A stretch of DNA of 64,000 nucleotides. Origin: VAZQ01 sp963739385. Its GTDB lineage: Bacteria; Pseudomonadota; Alphaproteobacteria; Rhizobiales; Xanthobacteraceae. The notes under the pieces were generated by a model, which did no database searches, had not been told where the DNA came from, and saw only the letters and a program-made list of their open reading frames with translations. The DNA is taken from assembly GCA_963739385.1 (NCBI GenBank), contig CAVUAI010000055.1:66690-130689 (forward strand), read 5' to 3'. Below, piece by piece: positions 48,461 to 56,726 of the stretch. The stretch's first letter is position 1; every line of letters starts with the position of its first letter. Position numbers and translations under genes: made by a program.

Positions 48461-48640
48461 GTCTGCTCCCTCCCCCCTTGTGGGGGAGGGTTAGGGAGGG
48501 GGGTGATGCGTTTGGCAATGTCGGTGCCTCAATCTCATGACCCCACCCCCGACCCCTCCCCACAAGAACTCGGGTTTACCCGAGTTCGCATTTAGGGTGG
48601 CCGAAGTCGGATAAACCCGACTTCGGTTGGGGGAGGGGAC
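48461..48640. repeat. Composite palindromic repeat, type 2, copy 1 (filled)
   Basis: Left hairpin CCCTCCCCCCTTGTGGGGGAGGG at about 48468-48490, a middle of about 60 bases, then GACCCCTCCCCAC ... GGGGGAGGGG. The right-hand hairpin is split by a two-palindrome cassette (48566-48626). Related copies lie at 50045 (filled) and 63259 (empty). It sits between hemD and mic60, within a presumed operon. Confidence 0.85.
48566..48626. repeat. Two-palindrome cassette inside repeat copy 1
   Basis: Palindrome GAACTCGGG-TTTA-CCCGAGTTC (48566-48587), spacer with TAGGGTGG, then CGAAGTCGG-ATAAAC-CCGACTTCG (about 48602-48626). Read on the other strand its order is the AAGTC palindrome, a CCACCCT spacer and the AACTC palindrome, the same as the cassette at 56897, so it is inserted in the opposite orientation. 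Confidence 0.85.
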
Positions 48641-48860
48641 CGCACCGCGCGCGCGGCACATCAATCTCAACGAAAGCCGCTTCAGCTGCGGTCCGCCGCC
48701 CGAATCCTACATTTCGCTGAAACCTTATCCGGGTTACATCAGGGGTGCGGCGAATCGGCAAAGCTGCCGGCTGGCCGCAATACCGGCCCAAACCGCGGGC
48801 ACAGCAGCGCCGCCCGCCCGCCATTGCCTGACCGTCCAGCCCGGAAGCAGAATCGCCCGC

Positions 48861-49994
48861 ATGGATGCACCCCCCAATACCGCTGCCGCCGACCAGCCCC
48901 CCGCCAACGACGCGGCGCCCGCGCCGCCGCCTGCGCCACCCGCCCGTGGGTCGCTGCTCGGGTGGGCCGTCGCCGCGATCGGCCTCGTCCTCGCCGCCAT
49001 CGGGCTCGTGAGCCTGTTCATGAGCCGCGACAACGGCGTGAGCGCGCTCGATGCGCGCCTGGCCGGTCTTGAGCTTGAGCTGCGCGAGGTGGCCGGCCGC
49101 GCGCCGCCGCCCGCCGCCGATCCGGGCACCCTCGACGCCGTGGCCGGGCGCGTCGGCAAGCTCGAGGCCGCGGTCTCCGCCGCGCGGCCGGCCGCGAGCG
49201 ATCCCGCGCTTGCCAGCCGCGTCGCCGCGCTCGAGACCGAGATCAAGGTATTGGCCGAGACCCTCGGCATGCTCGGCCGCCGCGGCGAGGAGGCGACCGA
49301 AACCGCCCGCGCGGCGCGTGCGCGCGCCGATGCCAACGCCGCCGCAATGGCCGAGCTTTCGCCCAGGGCCGCGCGCAGCGAGATCGAGGCGCTCGCCAAC
49401 CGCGTCGCCGCGGTCGAGCACAGCGAAAAGACCTCCGAGAGCCAGATCGCCAAGAGCCCGGCGGTGGAAAGTGGTGATCGCGTCGTGCGGCTGGCGCTGG
49501 CCGCCACCGCGCTGCAGGGCGCGGTCGATCGCGGCGATCCCTTCACTCCCGAGCTCGCGACCGTGAAGGCGCTCGCCGCCGATCCCGCGCTCATCGCTCC
49601 GCTCGAGCCGTTCGCGGCGACCGGCGTGCCCACCGCCACCGCGCTCGCCCGCGAGCTCGCCGCGCTCGCGCCGTCACTGCGGCCGGCCACGGCGCCGCCG
49701 CCGGCGCGCGAAGGGTTTCTGGATCGGCTGCAGATGCAGGCCGAGAAGCTCGTGCGCGTGCGCCCGGTCGAGGGCGCCGCTGCGGCCGACAGCGAAGGCT
49801 CGGCGCTGGTTGCGCGCATCGCGGTCAAGGCGTCGCGCGGCGATCTCGCCGGCGCCCGCGCCGATGTCGACAAGCTGCCGCCGGATGCGCGTGCGCCGGC
49901 CGACGCCTGGCTCAAAAAGGCGCAGGCGCGCACCGCCGCGCTCGACGCCAGCCGCCGCCTCGCCAGCGACGCGCTCGCCGGATTGGGCAAGTGA
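48861..49994 (+). CDS. Alphaproteobacterial Mic60 (mitofilin-like) membrane protein
   Basis: 377 residues, COG4223/mitofilin type: Pro/Ala-rich cytosolic start, one membrane helix (LLGWAVAAIGLVLAAIGLVSLF, about 33-55), a long coiled coil (60-215) and a C-terminal mitofilin-like domain (about 225-377) with LALAATALQGAVDRGDPFTPELATVKAL and FLDRLQMQAEKLVRVRPVEG. Homologues shape intracytoplasmic membranes and are ancestors of mitochondrial Mic60. The position between hemD and hemY is the characteristic alphaproteobacterial context. The start is ATG 48861; the frame is open further upstream through the repeat. Confidence 0.85.
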   Translation: MDAPPNTAAADQPPANDAAPAPPPAPPARGSLLGWAVAAIGLVLAAIGLVSLFMSRDNGVSALDARLAGLELELREVAGRAPPPAADPGTLDAVAGRVGKLEAAVSAARPAASDPALASRVAALETEIKVLAETLGMLGRRGEEATETARAARARADANAAAMAELSPRAARSEIEALANRVAAVEHSEKTSESQIAKSPAVESGDRVVRLALAATALQGAVDRGDPFTPELATVKALAADPALIAPLEPFAATGVPTATALARELAALAPSLRPATAPPPAREGFLDRLQMQAEKLVRVRPVEGAAAADSEGSALVARIAVKASRGDLAGARADVDKLPPDARAPADAWLKKAQARTAALDASRRLASDALAGLGK

Positions 49995-50044
49995 TGCTGC
50001 TGGTGTGCTCAAGCCAAATGAAGGATGTCCGTGCCGCGGATGCG

Positions 50045-50220
50045 GTCTGCTCCCTCCCCCCTTGTGGGGGAGGGTTGGGGAGGGGGGTCGGAGTTATTGT
50101 GCGAGATGCGTCCGCCAACACTGACCCCCACCCCCAGCCCCTCCCCACCGCAAGTCGGGCCTGCCCGACTTGCGCATGTGAGTGCGAAACCCGGGCAGGC
50201 CCGGGTTTCGTGGGGGGGGC
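50045..50220. repeat. Composite palindromic repeat, type 2, copy 2 (filled)
   Basis: Same architecture and orientation as the copy at 48461: GTCTGCTCCCTCC start, intact left hairpin, middle with GCGAGATGCGTCCGCCAACA that is nearly the same as in the empty copy at 63259, and a right hairpin split by the 50149-50210 cassette. With copy 1 it brackets mic60 as direct repeats. Confidence 0.85.
50149..50210. repeat. Two-palindrome cassette inside repeat copy 2
   Basis: CGCAAGTCGGGC-CT-GCCCGACTTGCG (50149-50174), ten-base spacer, CGAAACCCGGGC-AG-GCCCGGGTTTCG (50185-50210). Both palindromes have perfect 12-base arms and two-base loops. The second palindrome has a different core (AACCCGGG) from the AACTCGGG seen in the other cassettes. 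Confidence 0.85.
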
Positions 50221-50336
50221 CCACCGAGATCGTGGCGCTGCCAGCGGCTCGAACGCCGCGCTGAGCTGCCGGAGCTCGAAGCCGTTGTCCCTGCGTTTCA
50301 GGTCCCATGAGTTCATGTCATGAGTCACATCCCCCG

Positions 50337-52146
50337 ATGATTCGCGTTCTCCTCTGGCTCATCGTCGTCGCGCTGCTCTCCTTCGGCGCCGTGTGGCTGG
50401 CCGACCGGCCGGGCGACGTCCTCATCACCTGGCAGGGCCGGCGCGTCGAGACCTCGGTCATGGTGCTGATCTTCGCGATCGCGGCGGTCGCGGTCGCGAC
50501 CGTGATGGTGTGGTCGTTCATCCGCACGCTGCTGCGCTCGCCCGACTACGTCTCGCAATATCTGCGCAACCGCCGCGGCGCGCGCGGCTATCGCGCGGTG
50601 TCGCACGGGCTGATCGCGGTCGGCTCCGGCGACGCCCGCGCCGCCAAGAAGTTCAGCGCCGAGGCCAACCGCATCGCGCCGAACGAGCCGCTGACCCTGC
50701 TGCTCAACGCGCAGGCCGCGCAGCTCTCCGGCAACCGCGAGGCCGCCGCCGCCACCTTCGACCGCATGGCCGGACGCGACGACACCCGCGTGCTCGGCCT
50801 GCACGGCCTGTTCGTCGAAGCTCGCCGCCGGCAGGACCCCGGCGCCGCGCTGTTCTATGCCGAGGAGGCCGCCAAGCAGACGCCGGTGCCGAACTGGGCC
50901 GGCCAGGCCGTGCTCGAATTCCGCTGCATCGCCGGCGACTGGAGCGGCGCGCTCACGCGGCTCGAACGCAATATGAAAAGCGGCCTGATCGACAAGGTCG
51001 CCTACCGGCGCCAGCGCGCCGTGCTGCTCACCGCCCAGGCGATCGCCGCCGCCGAGGGCGATGCGCTCGCCGCGGCCGGCAAGGCCGAGGTCGCGTCGGC
51101 GCCGAATCTGTCCGACATCGGCCGCGAGCAGGCCAAGACCCTCGCGCTCGAAGCGGTCAAGCTCGCGCCCGGGCTGGTGCCGTCGGCAGCGCTGGCCGGT
51201 CGGCTCCTGGGCGAGGCGGGCGACCGCCGCAAGGCGGCGCGCATCCTCGAGGCCGCGTGGCGCATCAACCCGCATCCCGACCTCGCCGACGCCTACGCCC
51301 ATCTGCGCCCCGGCGATTCCGCACGCGAGCGGCTCGCGCGCGTGCAGGCGCTCGCCGGCAAGACCCCGGGCGACATCGAGGGCGCGCTCGCGGTGGCGCG
51401 CGCCGCGCTCGACGCCCGCGAGTTCACCATCGCGCGCGAGGTGCTGGCGCCGCTGGTGCCGTCGCCGACGCAGCGCGTGGCGGCGCTGATGGCCGCGCTC
51501 GAGATGCAGCAGGGCGACGAGGGCCGCGGCCGCGAATGGATGGCGCGCGCGCTCAACGCGCGGCGCGATCCGGCCTGGACCGCCGACGGCTTCGTCTCCG
51601 ACCGCTGGCTGCCGGTCTCCCCCGTCACCGGCCGGCTCGATGCCTTCGAATGGAAGGATCCGCTCGCCGGCCGCGACCATGCCGGCGCCATCATCGATGC
51701 CGAGCAGCGCGCGATGCTGGACGCCCCGCGTCCCGCGGTCACCGGTCCGGCCGCGACCGCCGCGCTCGCGGGCGCAACCTTGGCCGCCGGCGCAGCCGCC
51801 GCATCGCAGGCGGCGAGCGCGACGGGTGAGGGAACGGCTCCCCATGCCGGCCTCGCGCCGCCGCCGGTGCTACCCGCCCCATCCCCGCCCGCGCCTGGCA
51901 TGATCGACGCCGCGCCGCCTGCCCCAGCTCACTCCGATGGCGACGGCTCCGAGCGCGCCACCGCCGCGTTCGAGGCTTCGCCCGAACCGGCCTCGCCGCC
52001 TGTGCCGCCGGTGATTCCGCTGGTGCATGCGCCCGACGATCCCGGGCCCGAGGGCGCAGCCAACCCCGAGGAGCCCGAAGCCGGATCCGCCGTCCGAGCC
52101 GCCGCCCGGCGGCTGGAATCGGTTCCGCTCGTTCTTCGGATCCTGA
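50337..52146 (+). CDS. hemY: HemY-domain TPR membrane protein, frameshifted near the 3' end
   Basis: Inner-membrane protein of the haem operon, about 602 residues after correction. Two N-terminal membrane helices (LLWLIVVALLSFGAVWL; VMVLIFAIAAVAVATVMVW), conserved YRAVSHGLIAVGSGDARAA, TPR-like repeats to about 430, then the FVSDRWLPVSPVTGRLDAFEW block and a Pro-rich tail. The expected ending GGWNRFRSFFGS lies in the next frame, stopping at 52146; the uninterrupted frame runs on to 52292 with unrelated sequence. One extra base lies within about 52048-52079. The start is ATG 50337; an ATG at 50307 is possible. Despite its name it is not the oxidase of Gram-positives. Confidence 0.88.
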
Positions 52147-52288
52147 AGCAGCGAGAGCCGCGTCGGGCGCGCGAGCGGAACCAACCCAAGCCGGACCGCG
52201 TTGCCTTGATGTCCACCCCCCAAAAGCAACGGCATCCGTCGAGACGACGTCATGTCTTCTCGTCCGCTGTCGGAATGGAGCGACGACG

Positions 52289-52522
52289 TTGAGTATCAGT
52301 TCCAATCAGGCGCGCGAGCGCGCCGCGGCACTGTTCAGGAAGGAAACGCAGCACCCCGAAGGCCGGCAGGCCATGACCGAATATGAGGTCAGCCGCCGCG
52401 CTACGAGCGAGAAGACCGCACGCTTGCGGGCGCTGCGTCTGGCGCGCGATGCGGCCGCCATCCCAACCGCGCCCGCCCCGCGATCGCGCCCTGCCAGGAC
52501 GCGCGCTGCCGCCGGCAAGTAA
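52289..52522 (+). CDS. Small conserved protein of unknown function
   Basis: 77 residues, highly basic at the end, with a conserved-looking core (QARERAAALFRKE; EKTARLRALRLARDAA) and an Ala/Pro/Arg tail. I recall similar short proteins in Bradyrhizobium relatives, but no function. The start is TTG 52289 with GGAG eight bases upstream. It follows hemY at about 140 bases. Confidence 0.65.
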   Translation: MSISSNQARERAAALFRKETQHPEGRQAMTEYEVSRRATSEKTARLRALRLARDAAAIPTAPAPRSRPARTRAAAGK

Positions 52523-52597
52523 TGTCGCGGCGCCGTCGTCGTTGCCGGTCTGACCCGGCAATCGATCGCGTCGAGTCTACGCTTACTTTTTTGATGG

Positions 52598-52620
52598 ATG
52601 CGCGGATCAAGCCCGCGCAT
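52598..52620. repeat. Short dispersed palindrome (ATGCGCGG-N7-CCGCGCAT)
   Basis: Perfect eight-base arms around ATCAAGC, followed by GACAGG. This looks like the GGCCGGGTCAAGCCCGGCCATGACA-type intergenic element common in Rhizobiales genomes. It lies in a 145-base gap between convergent small genes. Confidence 0.6.
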
Positions 52621-52667
52621 GACAGGCTGCAGGCATGTTGCGCTTCCCGATCCTGGATGATCGAGCG

Positions 52668-52934
52668 CTACGGCAGCTCGATGAGCTTGTTGACGCTGGC
52701 GACGCCGTCGTAGATCGCGACCTGCAGCAGCGGATGGCTTTTCTTGATCGCCAGTCCCGCCGTCTCCGCGGCTTCCATTGTCGGAAACGATTTTTTCGTC
52801 TGCCGGTCGACCTGCAGGCGGAAGCGGCCGTCGGGCTCCTTGCGCTGCGTGGCGCGCGGTTGCGGTGCTGCCGGCTCGTCCGGCTCCGGCGTCATGGTGA
52901 TCGTCTTGGTATTGGCTCGCGTCGTTGTCGCCAT
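52668..52934 (-). CDS. Small conserved protein of unknown function
   Basis: 88 residues, start ATG 52934 with GAGGAG eight bases upstream. A Thr/Pro-rich N-terminus is followed by DGRFRLQVDRQTKKSFPTMEAAETAGLAIKKSHPLLQVAIYDG, a compact alpha/beta core resembling small stress-associated domains that I cannot name. The codon use is ordinary for the window. Confidence 0.7.
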   Translation of the reverse strand: MATTTRANTKTITMTPEPDEPAAPQPRATQRKEPDGRFRLQVDRQTKKSFPTMEAAETAGLAIKKSHPLLQVAIYDGVASVNKLIELP

Positions 52935-53089
52935 GTGATGGTCTCCTCGTTGCGATTTCAATTGTCGTCCTTGCAGCCTTTCTTCTTGCGAGGGCGGGGT
53001 CGCGGTCGCGGCGCGATTGACGCCGGGACGCGACGCAGAAACACGCCGCCGCTTGCCGCCGGACGCTGCGTCTTTCATGCCGCCGCCTC

Positions 53090-53363
53090 TCACTGCGCGA
53101 TATCGAATTGCTGCTGCAGGCGGAACACGATGTCGCTCAGCGCACGTTCGCATTCGACCGGATCGGATGCGCCCGGATTGCAGCTCGCCACCTCCCAGGT
53201 GGCGCCGACGCGGTAATTGTCATACGCGACCACTGTGACGTGGACGGCGGAGCCGCAGGGTGCGCTCGCGCGCAGCGCGGCGAGCACCATCGCCTCGAGC
53301 TCCGCCCGCGTCCGCGGCGGTTCGGGGCTTCGGCGTTGCTTCGTCTTGCGACGTATCGGTCAT
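53090..53363 (-). CDS. Small conserved protein, frameshifted at a G4 run (53324-53327)
   Basis: About 90 residues if one base is removed. The start is ATG 53363 with AGGA five bases upstream; the first frame gives MTDTSQDEATPKP, and the second gives EPPRTRAELEAMVLAALRAS and continues to ALSDIVFRLQQQFDIAQ. Reading GGG rather than GGGG at 53324-53327 joins them into one smooth protein. Three cysteines (APCGS, ASCNP, VECER). The function is unknown. Confidence 0.65.
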
Positions 53364-53374
53364 GCTGTTCCTGA

Positions 53375-53418
53375 GCATGATCCGCGAAAAGTGCGGACTA
53401 TGCGGACTCAGATCATGC
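53375..53418. repeat. Dispersed GCATGATC...GATCATGC repeat, copy 1
   Basis: Terminal inverted GCATGATC/GATCATGC with an internal CGAAAAGT. A second copy lies at 58489-58531. The type is familiar from Rhizobiales intergenic regions. It starts 11 bases upstream of the small gene ending at 53090. Confidence 0.7.
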
Positions 53419-53579
53419 GACCAAGCAAGACCGGCCGCAGGGATGCGGCGCGTCCGGGACCTCGGCGGCAAGTCGATGCGCCGTCCGTCAGCCTGAGGGC
53501 CCGCGCTTCGCGGGCCTCGAAGGATCAGCGGCCCCGCCGTGGCCGTCGGCCTCTGTGATTCATGTCACCGGAACAAGCG

Positions 53580-53840
53580 TCAGAACCTCGGCGGCGGCGG
53601 ACGCCGCGGCGTATCGGTGCGCGGTTTGGGCATCGGGATCAGGCCTTCGCGCTGGGCCTGCTTGCGCGCCGCCTTGCGTGCGCGCCGGATCGCTTCCCCC
53701 CGCTCGCGGGTCTTGCGCTCCGAGGGTTTCTCATAGGCCTTGCGCCGCTTCATCTCGCGAAAGACGCCCTCGCGCTGCATCTTCTTCTTCAGCACCCGGA
53801 GGGCTTGATCGACATTGTTGTCGCGAACGAATACCTGCAA
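53580..53840 (-). CDS. rpsU: 30S ribosomal protein S21
   Basis: 86 residues: QVFVRDNNVDQALRVLKKKMQREGVFREMKRRKAYEKPSERKTRERGEA is typical alphaproteobacterial S21, with a basic tail extended by a Pro/Arg-rich end. The start is TTG 53840, where the family begins (MQV) and where GGA lies six bases upstream; an upstream TTG at 53852 lacks a spaced ribosome-binding site. An inefficient start codon may limit S21 synthesis. It is directly downstream of cspA. Confidence 0.93.
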   Translation of the reverse strand: MQVFVRDNNVDQALRVLKKKMQREGVFREMKRRKAYEKPSERKTRERGEAIRRARKAARKQAQREGLIPMPKPRTDTPRRPPPPRF

Positions 53841-53877
53841 AATGATTTCCAATCCTGTTGTGACGGAAGATCGCGGC

Positions 53878-54081
53878 TCAGCGGGTCTTCAGATTGTCCG
53901 CGGATTCCTTGCCGCGATTGCTGACGATTTCATACTCGACCGTCTGGCCCTCGTTGAGCGAGTTGAGGCCGGCGCGCTCGACCGCCGAGATATGCACGAA
54001 CACATCCTTGCCGCCGTCCTGCGGCGCGATGAATCCGTAGCCCTTGGTCGGGTTGAACCATTTGACGGTGCCGACAGCCAT
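53878..54081 (-). CDS. cspA: Cold-shock protein CspA family
   Basis: 67-residue single-strand nucleic-acid binding OB fold. Seen: GTVKWFNPTKGYGFIAP (RNP1 KGYGFI) and DVFVHISAVE (RNP2). AAGGAGA lies before the ATG at 54081. It is followed 37 bases later by rpsU on the same strand, an arrangement common in the order. The 323 bases upstream (54082-54404) hold its leader and promoter and no other gene I can support. Confidence 0.95.
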   Translation of the reverse strand: MAVGTVKWFNPTKGYGFIAPQDGGKDVFVHISAVERAGLNSLNEGQTVEYEIVSNRGKESADNLKTR

Positions 54082-54404
54082 GAAAGTCTCCTTCAATGCG
54101 CATGCGCGACCGGGACCGCACGACATGTCGTGCGAACGCTCATCCGAAATCAGCGTTGTCCTAGGGGAAGCGCACAGTCGGTGCGCGACAAACAATGCCA
54201 GGTTCGAATACCCCTGTAATGTAGGCGCTCTTGGCCGCCGGATCAACGGCGGCAAGGCCGGAATATGGCGGCTGGGACCGAATTCCCTGGACAATCACGG
54301 CGATAAGGCGCACCGTCGTTCATCATCGCCACGATATGGAACAATCCAGGCACCGGTGACCGAGAGACCGCGAGCGCTCCCGCCTGCAATGCAAGGAGCG
54401 TGAC

Positions 54405-54509
54405 ATGTGGATGATCCTCTTCAGCCTGACATTGGCTGCGGCGATCGGCTTCGGTGTGACGGCCGTGCTTCTGCCGCACAGCAGGTATCTGGCGCGGCTC
54501 GTCGGATAG
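54405..54509 (+). CDS. 34-residue single-helix membrane peptide
   Basis: MWMILFSLTLAAAIGFGVTA and then VLLPHSRYLARLVG: one membrane helix followed by a short basic tail. AAGGAG lies six bases before the ATG, an ideal ribosome-binding site, which is the main support for this being a gene. I do not recognise a family. Confidence 0.5.
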   Translation: MWMILFSLTLAAAIGFGVTAVLLPHSRYLARLVG

Positions 54510-54594
54510 CGGCGACGCGACTCGATCGTCCGCGTCGCGTCGCGGGCCTGCGGTCGAGCGGCGTAGCGGGTGCAAGCGTCGGGAAAGGTCGAGC

Positions 54595-54840
54595 ATGCGG
54601 ATCTACATTTTCAAGTCGGAGAGCAACAAGTCGCTGCGCGCCTTCGCCGGCGATCTCGTGGGCAGCAAGCTGCCGTCGAACCATGGGCCCTGGACCGCCA
54701 CCGGCGCGATCGGCCCCGACAGCACGCCGCCCTACAATTTCTCGCGCGAGGCGATCGAGGAAGCGATCGAAGGCGAGGGGTTTCAGCTCTGGCGCATGGC
54801 CAAGAAGACGGAAAGCAAGAAGACCGAAGCCTCGGCCTGA
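54595..54840 (+). CDS. Small conserved protein of unknown function
   Basis: 81 residues: RIYIFKSESNKSLRAFAGDLVGSKLP, then PPYNFSREAIEEAIEGEGFQLWRM and a Lys-rich tail. AAAGG lies upstream of the ATG. The pattern resembles short conserved hypothetical proteins of Bradyrhizobium-like genomes. Cytosolic; no domain recognised. Confidence 0.7.
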   Translation: MRIYIFKSESNKSLRAFAGDLVGSKLPSNHGPWTATGAIGPDSTPPYNFSREAIEEAIEGEGFQLWRMAKKTESKKTEASA

Positions 54841-54936
54841 CGCTGCCCACCGTCACGACGACCGAGCCGTCGGCTTGAAGCGGCGTTGGCTTGCGGTCTT
54901 GCCCGTTTTTGCCGCCCCCGCTATATCAGCCCCGCC

Positions 54937-55021
54937 GTAGGATGGGTTGAGCGTTAGCGAAACCCATCAAAACCCGGCGGCTTGCTCCTTGGTGGGTTTC
55001 GCTTCGCTCAACCCACCCTAC
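54937..55021. repeat. REP-like palindromic pair, twin copy 1 (left of tRNA-Thr)
   Basis: 85 bases bounded by GTAG and CTAC: GTAGGATGGGTTGAGC ... GCTCAACCCACCCTAC with an internal GCGAAACCCATC / GGTGGGTTTCGC inverted pair. It differs from the copy at 55151 by one base (TTAGCG against TCAGCG). GTAG at the foot of a palindrome is a REP hallmark. Confidence 0.85.
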
Positions 55022-55041
55022 GCAGATTGCCTCGTCGGAAT

Positions 55042-55117
55042 GCCGCAATAGCTCAGCTGGTAGAGCACATCATTCGTAATGATGGGGTCGGGGGTTCGAA
55101 TCCCTCTTGCGGCACCA
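55042..55117 (+). tRNA. tRNA-Thr (anticodon CGT)
   Basis: 76 bases with encoded CCA. Acceptor arm GCCGCAA/TTGCGGC, D-arm AGCTCAGCTGGTAGAGC, anticodon arm CATCA-TTCGTAA-TGATG (CGT at 55075-55077), T-arm GGGGGTTCGAATCCCTC, discriminator A and CCA at 55115-55117. All arms pair well. Confidence 0.97.
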
Positions 55118-55150
55118 CTCTCCCGCGCAGCAGTTGTCGCCATCGCAGTC

Positions 55151-55235
55151 GTAGGATGGGTTGAGCGTCAGCGAAACCCATCAAAACCCGGCGGCTTGCT
55201 CCTTGGTGGGTTTCGCTTCGCTCAACCCACCCTAC
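55151..55235. repeat. REP-like palindromic pair, twin copy 2 (right of tRNA-Thr)
   Basis: 85 bases, same orientation and 84/85 identical to the copy at 54937. Together they flank tRNA-Thr as direct repeats, 20 bases from its 5' end and 33 from its 3' end. Confidence 0.85.
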
Positions 55236-55249
55236 GGGCGTGTCCCTTT

Positions 55250-55469
55250 GGACCAGACGTGACGCGAGCGACGCTGGTGCATATGCGCCCTCTCCCCTCG
55301 TGGGAGAGGGCTTGGCGATGGAGCAACATATCCTAAAGGGTGAGGGGGCCGCTTCCGAAAGACTCGCACATTTGGTCCCCTCACCCCTCATCTTTGCTGA
55401 AATACCGAGCTGCCCTCTCCCGCGAGGGGAGAGGGCAAATGCGGCGTCGCCGAGCAAGTGGCATCATCC
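55250..55469. repeat. Composite palindromic repeat, type 1, copy A (empty)
   Basis: Left hairpin GCCCTCTCCC...GGGAGAGGGC (55287-55311), inner inverted GGGTGAGGGG/CCCCTCACCC, right hairpin TGCCCTCTCC-CGCGAGG-GGAGAGGGCA (55411-55436), then GCCGAGCAAGTGGCATCATCC. It is homologous to 56727-57010 along its length but has no cassette in the right hairpin, giving the empty-site sequence. Confidence 0.85.
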
Positions 55470-55505
55470 ATTTCGACGTGACACACACCACCACGCACAT
55501 CCCGC

Positions 55506-56534
55506 TCACCTGGTGCTGGCCACGACCTGCGGCATGACGATCGGCTTGGGCGGTGCGCGGCTCGCGGCCGGCGCGTTCGGCCGGCGCGGCTCGTCGCCGA
55601 GATTGATGATGCGGGGGACCCCGCTCGGCCAGCCGGACTTGCTGACGACGAGGCGCAGCTTTTTCGCGCTGGCGGGGCTGGCAAGAAGCGCGCGGTTGAC
55701 CGGCGGGATTGCTCCGCTGCGGATGGTTTTCGGGCTCGTGGCGGCCGCGATGCGCGGCACCGGCGCCATCGCGCTCCGTTGCGGTGGCGGCTTGAACAGA
55801 TGCGCGGGCGGGCCCGGGTGCGGCGCGCCCGCGCTGCCGGGCGCCGCGATGAGGGAATCGCCGACCTCGAACATCTCGTCGAGAACGATCGGGCCGTCGG
55901 CCGTGACGGTCTCGCGCAACGGGTTCTGCGGGAGAACCATCTTCACCTGCGTCGGCTGGCAGTGATTCCACTCCGCCGCGTTGTGCGGCCCGTAGGGGCA
56001 GACCACGCGGTGCCGCGCCGCGATCTCGTGCCAGAGCAGCGCGGCCGGGGTGCCGGGGGCGCCGATCCCGGTGATATCGACGGCGAGCCCATAGGTGTGG
56101 AGCGACAGAAACTTGTCGACGAAGCCGCCGACGCCGAAGGCGGGCGGCCGGTAGGCCGAGAAAATTCCCGCGAACTGCAAGCCGGCCGCGCGCGCCTCGG
56201 CGATGGCGGCGGCGAGCTGCCTGGCGAAGGCCGGATGCAGCCGGGCGATGGCGAGCGCGGGCCCCTGCCGCGTCATGGTGTAGCCCGGCGTGGCGGTCGC
56301 GACCAGGTAGGCGCGCGCCCGCGCGGTTTCGGTGTCGCCGGCCTGCGGCGGACAGGCGCTCGCGCTCGCCAACGCCTCCGCCGCATCGGCCGGGATGTCG
56401 TCCGCATTGCAGGCCGCCGGCGCGCCGTGTCCGGCTTCCAGCAGCAACGGCTCGACTGCATCGATATGCGCCCACTCGGCGGACGCCGTGGCGCATGCGC
56501 CCAGCATCGCGATTGCGATCAGCGCGGCCCGCAT
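55506..56534 (-). CDS. Secreted extensin/M15-like D,D-carboxypeptidase-type protein
   Basis: 342 residues. Signal peptide MRAALIAIAMLGACATASA. Zinc-peptidase-like core (about 95-225): IFSAYRPPAFGVGG, LHTYGLAVDITG (His and Asp ligand candidates), LLWHEIAARHRVVCPYG and AEWNHCQP (distal His). This matches extensin-like C-terminal/M15 peptidases of alphaproteobacteria. The remaining 115 residues are a Pro/Ala-rich tail. Predicted peptidoglycan hydrolase in the periplasm; activity untested. It is bracketed by the two type 1 repeats. Confidence 0.82.
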   Translation of the reverse strand: MRAALIAIAMLGACATASAEWAHIDAVEPLLLEAGHGAPAACNADDIPADAAEALASASACPPQAGDTETARARAYLVATATPGYTMTRQGPALAIARLHPAFARQLAAAIAEARAAGLQFAGIFSAYRPPAFGVGGFVDKFLSLHTYGLAVDITGIGAPGTPAALLWHEIAARHRVVCPYGPHNAAEWNHCQPTQVKMVLPQNPLRETVTADGPIVLDEMFEVGDSLIAAPGSAGAPHPGPPAHLFKPPPQRSAMAPVPRIAAATSPKTIRSGAIPPVNRALLASPASAKKLRLVVSKSGWPSGVPRIINLGDEPRRPNAPAASRAPPKPIVMPQVVASTR

Positions 56535-56726
56535 GCCGTCCCGCCGGCGTTGGTGTTCAGCGCTGCCGTGCTGCGCAAATGTTCTCCGCAAACTTACTCC
56601 ACGAATTCGCCTAGCGTATCACGATGAGATGAGGCTCCCCCAACAAGGCAGAACTATCGCATACTGAGTGGTCGCGTGACAGAGCACTCGCACCGAAAGC
56701 TGCAGCAAGCGGTCGCGTTCGATTCT

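Noticed and set aside
48461..48640. CRISPR array
   Set aside because: The repeats are inverted palindromes without regular spacers, and no cas genes are present.
50045..50220. Reading the composite repeats as rho-independent terminators
   Set aside because: Hairpins are strong but lack a T-run on either strand and recur in several contexts, so they are treated as repeats; termination effects remain possible.
54200..54220. T-loop-like GGTTCGAATACC suggesting a second tRNA
   Set aside because: No acceptor, D or anticodon arm can be built around it; it lies in the cspA leader region.
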